From assembly GCF_004923295.1 (NCBI RefSeq), contig NZ_CP039637.1, positions 682,001 to 746,000 of the forward strand: a DNA stretch of 64,000 nt, written 5' to 3'. Under the pieces are notes generated by a model that was not told the origin of the DNA, made no database searches, and saw only the letters and a program-made list of their open reading frames with translations. Source of the stretch: Azospirillum sp. TSH100. GTDB taxonomy: Bacteria; Pseudomonadota; Alphaproteobacteria; Azospirillales; Azospirillaceae. Position numbers and translations under genes: made by a program. Below are positions 7,601 to 14,696 of the stretch, piece by piece (position 1 is the first letter of the stretch; each line of letters starts with the position of its first letter).

Positions 7601-8512
7601 ATGCAGACTGACCTGAACCTGCTGACCCTGTTCGCCGCGGTGGCGGAGACCGGCAATTTCCGGGCGGCGGCGGACCGCCTCGGGGTAACGCGCTCAGCCG
7701 TCAGCCAGGGTGTGCAGCGGCTGGAGGCCACGCTCGGCCAAGCGCTGTTCCTGCGCACCACCCGCAGCGTGCGATTGACCAAGGCCGGCGAACGGTTCCT
7801 GGCGCAGGTCTCCGCCCCGCTGGCCGAGATCGCGAGCGCCATCGACGCGCTGTCCGGCTCGGCGGCGGAGCCGCGCGGGTTGTTGCGGATCGCCGCCACC
7901 TCGATCGCCGAGCGGTTTCTGTCCGGACCGCTGATCGCCTCCTTCAGCGAGGCCTATCCCGGCGTCACGCTCGACGTGACGGTGACGGACCTCGAGTTCG
8001 ACATCGTCGCCGCCGGCTTCGATGCGGGGGTGCGCCTGGGCGAGGTCATCGAGCGTGACATGATCGCGGTGCCGCTGACCGGCGACCAGCGCCAGATCGC
8101 GGTGGCGACGCCAGGCTATCTGGCGCGCCACGGCACGCCCCAGCACCCGCGCGACCTCGTCCGCCACCGCTGCATCGGCTGGCGGACCCAGCCGGACACG
8201 GCACCCTATCGCTGGGAGTTCGAGAAGGACGGACACGCTTTCGACGTGTCGGTCGAACCGCAGATCACCACCAACGACATGCTGCTGATGCTCCGCACGG
8301 CACTTGCCGGCGCCGGCATCACCTTCGGCATGGAAGAGACGTTCCAGCCCTTTCTGGAGCGTGGCGAACTCGTCTCGATCCTCGACGACTGGCTGCCGCC
8401 CTTCGCCGGCTTCTTCCTGTATTTTCCGAGCCGACGCACGGTGACGCCCAAGCTCCGCGCCCTGATCGACCATGTGCGGCGCCACCGGGAGGGATCACCA
8501 TTCGCTCGATGA
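7601..8512 (+). CDS. LysR-family transcriptional regulator (AaeR/DmlR-like)
   Basis: 303-residue LysR regulator: N-terminal winged helix (LTLFAAVAETGNFRAAADRL, VTRSAVSQGVQRLEATLG) followed by the inducer-binding domain (RGLLRIAATSIAERFL; YPGVTLDVTVTD; AGFDAGVRLGE). The RG-x-LRI linker and GFDAGVR motif place it in the large CrgA/DmlR-like branch. The gene is divergent from an SDR gene and followed 94 bases later by an MFS carrier; either could be a target. The start codon directly follows an operator-like palindrome with no ribosome site, so a leaderless transcript is possible. Confidence 0.93.
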   Translation: MQTDLNLLTLFAAVAETGNFRAAADRLGVTRSAVSQGVQRLEATLGQALFLRTTRSVRLTKAGERFLAQVSAPLAEIASAIDALSGSAAEPRGLLRIAATSIAERFLSGPLIASFSEAYPGVTLDVTVTDLEFDIVAAGFDAGVRLGEVIERDMIAVPLTGDQRQIAVATPGYLARHGTPQHPRDLVRHRCIGWRTQPDTAPYRWEFEKDGHAFDVSVEPQITTNDMLLMLRTALAGAGITFGMEETFQPFLERGELVSILDDWLPPFAGFFLYFPSRRTVTPKLRALIDHVRRHREGSPFAR

Positions 8513-8606
8513 TTCGTTTTCAATACAATCTCATGTGGAAACGATAAGACTTCCCTTCCGGCCCCTGCCTGTTGAAAATCGCCGTCGACACGGAAAGGCG
8601 GCAACC

Positions 8607-9803
8607 ATGCGTTGGTTCATCCTGGGCATCCTGTTCCTCGCCCGCACCTGCATGGCGCTGGAATTCCAGATCCTCGGCGCCGTGATGCCGTTCGCGCGGA
8701 CGGATCTGGGCATCGATTATGCCGCCATGGGCCAGCTGATGGGCCTGTTCATGCTACCGGGAATCCTGCTGGCCCTGCCGGCGGGCATGCTGAGCGGCCG
8801 GTTCGGACTGAAGCGGATGGCGGTCTTCAGCCTGCTTCTGCTGGCCGGCGGCAGCGCGCTGTTCTCCGCCGGCCATGATTACGACACCGCCATGGCAGGG
8901 CGGCTGCTCGGCGGTGCCGGCAATGCGGTGCTGAGCGTTCTGGTGTCGGCGATGGTCGCCGAATGGTTCCGCGACCGCGACCTGTCGACGGCGCTGTCCA
9001 TCGTGTTCATCAGCTGGCAGTTCGGGCTGGCCGTCTCGCTGGCGGTGTTCCCGGCAATCGCCGAGGCGGCCTCCTGGCGCTGGGCCTACCATCTGACGAC
9101 GCTGGTCTGCCTGACGGTGGCCGTGCTGGTGACGGTCACCTACCGCTCGCCCGCCGGCACCGTCCCGGTGCGCCGAGGCATGCCCAGCCTGCGCCTGATC
9201 CTGCGGCGGCAGAGCATCCTGCCGACGCTGGCCGGCATCATCTGGACCGCCTACAATGTCGGACAGGTGATTTTCCTGACCTATGCGCCGGCCCTGCTCG
9301 CCTCCACCGGCCTGTCAGTGACCGAAGCGTCCCGCACCGTCAGCCTGACCGTGTGGGTGACCATGGCAACCATGCCGCTGGGCGGTCTGCTTACCGACCG
9401 CTCCCGCCGGCCGCTGTTGCCGGTCGCCATCGGATCGCTGGGGGCCGCGGCGGCGGGAATGGCCTTCGCCCTGGGGGCGCCACCGGTGGCGAGCTGCATT
9501 GTCGCCGGCCTGTTCCTCGGTCTGCCGGCCGGCGGCATCCTCGCGCTTCCCGCCCGGCACTCCGCCCCGGCCGACACCGCCTGGTCGCTCGGATGGTTCA
9601 TGACCGTCTTCTATGTCCTGATGACCCTCATCCAGATCCTGGCCGGTCTGATCCGCGATTGGACCGGCAGCGATCTCGTCACCGTCGGGCTGGGTTGCTG
9701 CCTGCTGGCGCTGGTCGCCATCGGGCTGATCCCCTTCGAGCTGGCCCGCCGCGCCCTGCGGCCGGCTACTGCAATGGCGGCACAGCCGGCGGGCGGCGGC
9801 TGA
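8607..9803 (+). CDS. Major facilitator superfamily transporter
   Basis: A 398-residue inner-membrane carrier with about 12 hydrophobic segments and MFS signatures: SGRFGLKRM in the loop between helices 2 and 3, GRLLGGAGNAVLSVLVSAMVAEWF in helices 4-5, and TDRSRRPL in the second half. The upstream frame is open, but the ATG at 8607 begins directly with the first membrane helix and is the natural start; a weak AAAGG lies upstream. The type (CynX/NarK-like general MFS) does not give a substrate. It follows the LysR gene on the same strand. Confidence 0.9.
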   Translation: MRWFILGILFLARTCMALEFQILGAVMPFARTDLGIDYAAMGQLMGLFMLPGILLALPAGMLSGRFGLKRMAVFSLLLLAGGSALFSAGHDYDTAMAGRLLGGAGNAVLSVLVSAMVAEWFRDRDLSTALSIVFISWQFGLAVSLAVFPAIAEAASWRWAYHLTTLVCLTVAVLVTVTYRSPAGTVPVRRGMPSLRLILRRQSILPTLAGIIWTAYNVGQVIFLTYAPALLASTGLSVTEASRTVSLTVWVTMATMPLGGLLTDRSRRPLLPVAIGSLGAAAAGMAFALGAPPVASCIVAGLFLGLPAGGILALPARHSAPADTAWSLGWFMTVFYVLMTLIQILAGLIRDWTGSDLVTVGLGCCLLALVAIGLIPFELARRALRPATAMAAQPAGGG

Positions 9804-9864
9804 CCCATCGGCGCGGATTGCTGATGGCGGGTAAATGGATCACACTGGCCCGCCGCCGGGGCCC

Positions 9865-9884
9865 GCCGCCGGGCTACCGGCGGC
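9865..9884 (+). terminator. Possible GC-rich hairpin terminator
   Basis: 8-bp arms GCCGCCGG/CCGGCGGC around a 4-base loop, 60 bases after the MFS stop. Just before it lies a short tandem repeat (CCCGCCGCCGGG twice). No T-run follows, so it is only a candidate. Confidence 0.4.
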
Positions 9885-9910
9885 AGTGATAAGCAGGGGA
9901 TGAGCGCGGG

Positions 9911-10573
9911 ATGGATGGCATGCTTCAGGAACGGTGGGACGCGGTCATTTTCGACTTCGACGGCGTGCTGTGCGATTCCAACCATCTGAAGGGGGAAACC
10001 TTCGCCACGCTCTATGCCGACGACAGACCGGCGGTGCAGGACGCCATCCGCGCCTATCACCGCGACAACGGCGGCATGCCGCGGCGGGAGAAGCTGGCGC
10101 GGTTCGAACGCGACCTGCTCGGCCGCGTTCTCGACGAGGAGCGGTTGGACCGTCTGGTCGACGGTTTCGCCGCGGCGGTGGAAGAGGCGGTGATCGCCTG
10201 CGCCGAGATCCCCGGTGCGACGGAGTTCCTCGCCACGCATGCTGGTCGCCCTTCCCTGTTCATCATCTCCGCCACCCCGCACGAGGAAATGCTTCGCATC
10301 GTCGAGCGGCGGGGCATGGCCGACCACTTCGTCTCGGTCCACGGCAGCCCGCCGGGCAAGGCGGAGACGGCGGCGATGCTGCTGGCCCGGCATGACCTGC
10401 GCCGCGAGCGGGTGGCGTTCGTCGGCGATGCCGTTCAGGACTATGCGGCAGCGACGGCCCTCGACCTGCCCTTCGTCGGGGTGCGAGATCGCGATGGCCG
10501 GCATCCCTTTCCCGAAGGAACGCCGACCATCGCCGATCTGCGAGACCTGACCGCGGTCCTCTCTACGCTTTAA
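9911..10573 (+). CDS. HAD-superfamily phosphatase (phosphoglycolate phosphatase-like)
   Basis: A 220-residue haloacid-dehalogenase-fold hydrolase with all four motifs: DFDGVLCDS (nucleophile and acid Asp), a Ser in IISATP, the Lys in GSPPGKAETA, and the acidic pair in VGDAVQDYAAA. A helical cap between motifs I and II places it in the beta-phosphoglucomutase/Gph-like class. The probable substrate is a small sugar phosphate or 2-phosphoglycolate; sequence does not decide. GGGGATGAG before the start can serve as ribosome site. An ATG three codons in is an alternative. Confidence 0.88.
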   Translation: MDGMLQERWDAVIFDFDGVLCDSNHLKGETFATLYADDRPAVQDAIRAYHRDNGGMPRREKLARFERDLLGRVLDEERLDRLVDGFAAAVEEAVIACAEIPGATEFLATHAGRPSLFIISATPHEEMLRIVERRGMADHFVSVHGSPPGKAETAAMLLARHDLRRERVAFVGDAVQDYAAATALDLPFVGVRDRDGRHPFPEGTPTIADLRDLTAVLSTL

Positions 10574-10606
10574 CCCCGGTCCTCCGCAGTGCCAGGCTAG
10601 GCAGGA

Positions 10607-11986
10607 TCAGCGCGACGGCTGGGCGGACGCCTGGGCGGCCAGCGGCATGACCGGGATACCGCCCGTCGATTCAAGGGGCCGCTCGGTGGCTGCACACCCC
10701 TGGTTCAGTTCGCGGTTCAGGACCTCGCGGTCGCAGGCGTTCTCCCAGATCGAGACGATGATGCTGACGACGCAGTTGCTGATGATGCTGGTCAGGGCGC
10801 GGGCTTCGGACATGAAGCGGTCGATGCCGACCAGCAGCGCGACGCCGGCCACCGGCAGGTCCGGCATCACCGTCAGCGTGGCGACCAGGGCGACGAAGCC
10901 GCTGCCGGTGACGCCGGCGGCACCCTTGGAGGTCAGCAGCATGACGCCGAGCATGGCGAAGATCTGGCCGGCCGACAGGTGGATGTCGCAGGCCTGGGCG
11001 ATGAACAGCGAGGCCAGGGTCAGGTAGATCGCCGTGCCGTCCAGGTTGAAGGAATAGCCCATCGGCAGCACGAGACCGGACACGCCCTTCTTACAGCCCA
11101 GCGCTTCCAGCTTCTGCAACACACGCGGCAGGACCGGTTCGGACGACGAGGTGCCGAGCACGATCAGCAGTTCCTCGCGGAAGTAACGCAGGACCTTCCA
11201 CAGGCTGAAGCCGTGCAGCCGGGCCAATGTGCCGATGATCGCCACCAGGAAGAAGACGCAGGCGACATAGAAGGTCAGGATCAGCAGGCCGAGCGAGCCG
11301 ATGCTGTTGATGCCGTATTTGCCGACGGTGAAGGCCATCGCGCCGAAGGCGCCGATCGGGGCCAGCTTCATGATGAAGCCGAAGGCGGCGAACAGCACGT
11401 GGGAGAAGGAGTCGATGCCCTGGACCACCGGCTCGCCGGCCTTGCCGACCCGCGTCAGCCCGAAGCCGACCAGCACGGAGATCAGCAGCACCGGCAGCAC
11501 CTCGCCCTCGGCGAAGGCGCCGAAGAAGGAATGCGGGATGATGTGCAGCACGAAGTCGGAGAAGCCGACCGGCGCCGCCTGCTTGGCGTAGCGCGCCGCC
11601 ACCGCGGGGTCGAGCGACGACGGCGACACATGCATGCCGACGCCGGGCTCGATGATCAGAACCGCCGCCAGCCCGATGAGTAGCGCCGCCGCCGTCAGCG
11701 CATAGAACAGCGCCATCGACTTGACCAGCGTCTTGCCGATCTCGCGGGTGTCGTTGAGGCTGGTGATGCCGCTGACGATGGTGCAGAAGACCACCGGCGC
11801 GATCATCATCTTGACCAGCTTGACGAATCCGTCACCCAGCGGCTTCAGGGACGCCCCGAAATCCGGCCAGAAATGGCCGGCCAGGATTCCCAGGGTCAGA
11901 CCCACGACGACCTGGAAATAGAGGGCCTTGTAAATGGACTTGGATTTGGTCGCCGCCGGGGTATGGATGCCCGCTTCTGAACGCAT
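10607..11986 (-). CDS. dctA: C4-dicarboxylate:proton/sodium symporter DctA
   Basis: A 459-residue carrier of the dicarboxylate/amino acid:cation symporter family, which takes up succinate, fumarate and malate. Hallmarks are KMMIAPVVFCTIVSGI, the serine-rich re-entrant loop GTSSSEPVLPR and GYSFNLDGTAIY, followed by the TSKGAAGVTGSGF loop. A perfect AGGAGG lies before the ATG at 11986. It starts 28 bases after the stop of the PrpF-type isomerase gene on the same strand, so the two are probably one operon and the transported acid may be the isomerase substrate or a relative (inference). The last 40 residues are unusually long and polar. Confidence 0.95.
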   Translation of the reverse strand: MRSEAGIHTPAATKSKSIYKALYFQVVVGLTLGILAGHFWPDFGASLKPLGDGFVKLVKMMIAPVVFCTIVSGITSLNDTREIGKTLVKSMALFYALTAAALLIGLAAVLIIEPGVGMHVSPSSLDPAVAARYAKQAAPVGFSDFVLHIIPHSFFGAFAEGEVLPVLLISVLVGFGLTRVGKAGEPVVQGIDSFSHVLFAAFGFIMKLAPIGAFGAMAFTVGKYGINSIGSLGLLILTFYVACVFFLVAIIGTLARLHGFSLWKVLRYFREELLIVLGTSSSEPVLPRVLQKLEALGCKKGVSGLVLPMGYSFNLDGTAIYLTLASLFIAQACDIHLSAGQIFAMLGVMLLTSKGAAGVTGSGFVALVATLTVMPDLPVAGVALLVGIDRFMSEARALTSIISNCVVSIIVSIWENACDREVLNRELNQGCAATERPLESTGGIPVMPLAAQASAQPSR

Positions 11987-12014
11987 TGCGTTTCCTCCTC
12001 TGTATGCTGTTGCG

Positions 12015-13136
12015 TCAGGCCGCCAGGGCGGCCTGCGGCGGGGCCGGCGGCCGTGCGAACACGGTTCCCTCGAACAGGCGCCGCGCGGTGCGCAGGATGC
12101 TGGCGATCGGGGCGGCAGTTGTCAGGGTAGAGTGGCCGGCCCCAGCTTCAAGACGGACGGTCAGCTGACCGGCCGGATGTTCGAATGTGACGTCTCCGGG
12201 CATGTTGAACCGCCCCACCAGGGCGGCGGCAACAGTTCCCGGAATGGTGCAGGCGGTCGCGGTCGCGACGGCGCCGGTGATGGCCAATGCCCGATGGCAG
12301 TCGTGCGGCATGAAATAGCGCACGGACAGCGTGCCGCCGCGCGTCGGCGGGGCCAGCAGGACCGGCTTGGGGATCACCATGCCGGCCGTGTTGTGAAAGC
12401 CCATGCGGCGGCCAGCCTCGATGCGCAGCGCCTCCAGCCGGGCCATGAACGCGCGGTCGGCCCGGTAGCTGTCGGTCGGCTCGTGGCCGGTCTTGCCGAG
12501 GTCGGCGGCGCGGACCAGCATCACCGGGATGGCGGCATCGATGCAGGACACCTCGATGCCGCCAATCAGGTCGGCCGGCGCACCGGTCGGCAGCAGCCGG
12601 CCGGTGTTGGCGCCGGCGGCATCCAGAAAGGAGAGGTGAATGGGGGCGGCGGTACCGGGAACGCCGTCGATCACGGCCTCGCCCTCATAGACCACCTGTC
12701 CGCCGGGGGTCTGGATCCGGGCCTCGATCAGCTTGCCGGTGTTGACGTTGTGGATGCGCACCACCGTGACGCCGTCTACGGCCGGGACCAGCCCGGACTC
12801 GATGGCGAAGGGACCGACGGCGGCCAGCATGTTGCCGCAATTGGGCGAGGTGTCGACCACGCCCTCCTGCACCCGCACCTGGGCGAACAGGTAATCCACA
12901 TCCGCACCGGGCCGGGTGGCGGGACCGACGATGGCGGCCTTGCTGGTCAGCGGGTTGCCGCCGCCGATGCCGTCGATCCCGAGATCGTTCCCCGCCCCCA
13001 TCACCGAAAGCAGGAGCGCATCGCGTTCCGCCGGGAGGGCGGGAAGGTCGGACGCCAGGAAGAAGGGCCCGCGGGAGGTCCCGCCGCGCATCATCACGCA
13101 GGGAATGCCGATCTGGCGGTTCGTCGGATTGGTCAT
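12015..13136 (-). CDS. PrpF-family isomerase, 4-oxalomesaconate tautomerase type
   Basis: A 373-residue enzyme of the PrpF fold, made of two diaminopimelate-epimerase-like halves. Characteristic motifs are PCVMMRGGTSRG near the N-terminus, NPLTSKAAIV with K66, and SPNCGNM with C100; Lys and Cys at these places are the catalytic pair known for PrpF. Family members isomerise unsaturated tricarboxylates (2-methylaconitate, 4-oxalomesaconate) or methylitaconate. No acnD, prp or gallate gene lies nearby, so the substrate is open; GalD-like tautomerase is my best guess. The start is taken at 13136 (MTNPTNRQIG), where similarity begins; a longer frame to 13223 would overlap the operator region. Confidence 0.87.
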   Translation of the reverse strand: MTNPTNRQIGIPCVMMRGGTSRGPFFLASDLPALPAERDALLLSVMGAGNDLGIDGIGGGNPLTSKAAIVGPATRPGADVDYLFAQVRVQEGVVDTSPNCGNMLAAVGPFAIESGLVPAVDGVTVVRIHNVNTGKLIEARIQTPGGQVVYEGEAVIDGVPGTAAPIHLSFLDAAGANTGRLLPTGAPADLIGGIEVSCIDAAIPVMLVRAADLGKTGHEPTDSYRADRAFMARLEALRIEAGRRMGFHNTAGMVIPKPVLLAPPTRGGTLSVRYFMPHDCHRALAITGAVATATACTIPGTVAAALVGRFNMPGDVTFEHPAGQLTVRLEAGAGHSTLTTAAPIASILRTARRLFEGTVFARPPAPPQAALAA

Positions 13137-13212
13137 GGCGCTTGGTTTCTCTTGAGGTCGCCAACGGGCGAGGAAAGCCGATGCGCCGATAGTCTGATCG
13201 CGAACCATATTT

Positions 13213-13260
13213 GTGAAATGCATTGATTCTGGGTATTATTCCATTTCACGCATCAATGCA
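13213..13260. promoter_or_regulatory. Nested inverted repeats between LysR gene and isomerase gene
   Basis: Two interleaved perfect inverted repeats: GTGAAAT (13213-13219) with ATTTCAC (13243-13249), and TGCATTGAT (13219-13227) with ATCAATGCA (13252-13260). They fill the divergent control region of the LysR gene and the prpF-dctA unit, and are likely recognition and activation sites of that regulator (inference). Confidence 0.6.
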
Positions 13261-13279
13261 GGTGCCGGTGGAGCTGGGC

Positions 13280-14170
13280 ATGAACTTCGAGCTGGTGGAT
13301 CTGAAGGCCTTCGTGGCGGTGGCGGAACTGGGCAGCTTCAACCGTGCCGCGGAGCTGCTGAACCTGTCGCAGCCGGCGCTCAGCCGCCGCATCCAGAAGC
13401 TGGAGGACATGCTGGGCGTGGCGCTGTTCGAGCGCTCGACCCGCCATGTCGCGCTGACGATGGTAGGGCGCGACTTCATGCCGAAGGTCCGGCGCTTCCT
13501 GGACGAATTTGAAACCTCACTGCTGGGGATCAGCGATCTCGGCGCGCGCAGCGGCGGCCAGATCACCATCGCGTCGGTTCCGACGGCGGTGTTCTATTTC
13601 CTCCCCAACGCGATCAGCCGATTCAGCATCGCCTTCCCGCGCATTCGCATCCGCATCCTGGATCTCGGCGCCAACGAGGGGCTGGAGGCGGTTGCGCGCG
13701 GCGAGGCCGATTTCGGCATCAACTTCATCGGCACCTCGCACCCGGACATCGAATTCACGCCGTTGGCCGAGGATCCCTTCGTCGTCGCCTGCCGGCACGA
13801 CCATCCGCTTGCATCGCGACAGGTGGTGAACTGGGAGGAGCTGGCGGCCCACCGGGTCATCACGGTGGGCCGGACCAGCGGCAACCGGGCGCTGATCGAC
13901 AACGCCCTGGCGCAGCACGGCCTGAAGATGAGCTGGTCCTACGAGATCACGCACCTCGCCAGTTCGCTCGGGCTGGTGGAGGCGGGGCTTGGCGTCGCGG
14001 TGCTGCCCAAGCTTGCCACCCCCTCCTCCGGCCATCCCATCATCATGACGCTGCCGCTGGGCCATCCAAAGATATCCCGGACGATCGGCGTCGTCAGACG
14101 GCACGGCGCCATCCTTTCACCGATGGCGGCGCGCTTTCTCGAAGTTCTGCTCGGCAGTTGGAGGCTTTAA
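13280..14170 (+). CDS. LysR-family transcriptional regulator (CbbR/CynR-like)
   Basis: LysR regulator of 296 residues from the ATG at 13280, which has GGAG seven bases upstream and begins at the usual MNFELVDLKAFVAV. Winged helix: GSFNRAAELLNLSQPALSRRIQKLE. The inducer domain follows (GGQITIASVPTAVFYFLP; LGANEGLEAVARGEADFGI). It is divergent from the isomerase/dctA pair and very probably its activator, with a tricarboxylate or dicarboxylate as inducer (inference). Its last codons contain half of a 12-bp tandem repeat that continues into the convergent gene end. Confidence 0.93.
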   Translation: MNFELVDLKAFVAVAELGSFNRAAELLNLSQPALSRRIQKLEDMLGVALFERSTRHVALTMVGRDFMPKVRRFLDEFETSLLGISDLGARSGGQITIASVPTAVFYFLPNAISRFSIAFPRIRIRILDLGANEGLEAVARGEADFGINFIGTSHPDIEFTPLAEDPFVVACRHDHPLASRQVVNWEELAAHRVITVGRTSGNRALIDNALAQHGLKMSWSYEITHLASSLGLVEAGLGVAVLPKLATPSSGHPIIMTLPLGHPKISRTIGVVRRHGAILSPMAARFLEVLLGSWRL

Positions 14171-14186
14171 AGGGGGAGGCTTTAAA
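14160..14186. repeat. Tandem direct repeat GGAGGCTTTAAA, period 15
   Basis: The 12-mer GGAGGCTTTAAA occurs at 14160-14171 and again at 14175-14186. The first copy forms the end and stop of the LysR gene; the second contains the stop of the convergent DUF1348 gene. The second copy also forms a small GGCTTT/AAAGCC hairpin with the bases after it. It looks like a recent 15-base duplication. Confidence 0.6.
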
Positions 14187-14646
14187 AGCCGAAGTGGCTG
14201 AGACCGGGATGGTCGTCGGGCCGGCGGCCGAGCGGCCAGTGGAACTTGCGGTCCGCCTCGGCGATCGGGTGTTCGTTGATGCTGGCGTGCCGGGCGCGCA
14301 TCAGCCCATCCTCGGCGAACTCCCAATTCTCGTTGCCATAGGCGCGGTACCACTGGCCGCTGTCGTCGCGATACTCGTACGCGTAGCGCACGGCGATGCG
14401 GTTCCCGGCAAAGGCCCAGAGTTCCTTGATCAGCCGGTATTCAAGCTCCCTGTTCCACTTGCGGGTGAGGAAGGCCTGAACCTCGGCGCGGCCGGTCACG
14501 AACTCGGCGCGATTGCGCCAGCGGCTGTCCGCGGTATAGGCGAGAGCGACCTTCGCCGGATCGCGGCTGTTCCAGCCGTCTTCGGCAAGCCGGACCTTCT
14601 CGATCGCGGAGTCTTCGGTGAAGGGGGGAAGCGGCGGACGGGACAT
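14182..14646 (-). CDS. DUF1348 / NTF2-like protein
   Basis: A 154-residue protein of the DUF1348 family (SnoaL/NTF2 fold), recognised by AEDGWNSRDPAKVALAYT, DSRWRNRAEFVTGR, FLTRKWNRELEYRLIKELW and WEFAEDGLMRARHASINE. The family is well conserved in proteobacteria but has no firm function. A good AAGGAG precedes the start. It is the last gene of a likely operon with the flavoprotein fusion and the glutathione transferase, hinting at a role in handling an electrophile or oxidised small molecule (inference). Confidence 0.88.
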   Translation of the reverse strand: MSRPPLPPFTEDSAIEKVRLAEDGWNSRDPAKVALAYTADSRWRNRAEFVTGRAEVQAFLTRKWNRELEYRLIKELWAFAGNRIAVRYAYEYRDDSGQWYRAYGNENWEFAEDGLMRARHASINEHPIAEADRKFHWPLGRRPDDHPGLSHFGF

Positions 14647-14696
14647 GGCAGGCTCCTTGAATTGAGAAGGGTGAGTTGAATAAAGGGGTGAAGGGG

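Noticed and set aside
9848..9873. Tandem repeat CCCGCCGCCGGG as a possible CRISPR or mobile-element end
   Set aside because: Two short GC-only copies without spacer or target duplication; better explained as part of a weak hairpin.
11987..12014. Sigma-54/DctD-type promoter directly before dctA
   Set aside because: Only 28 bases separate dctA from the isomerase gene and no GG-N10-GC element is seen; dctA seems to be read from the upstream gene.
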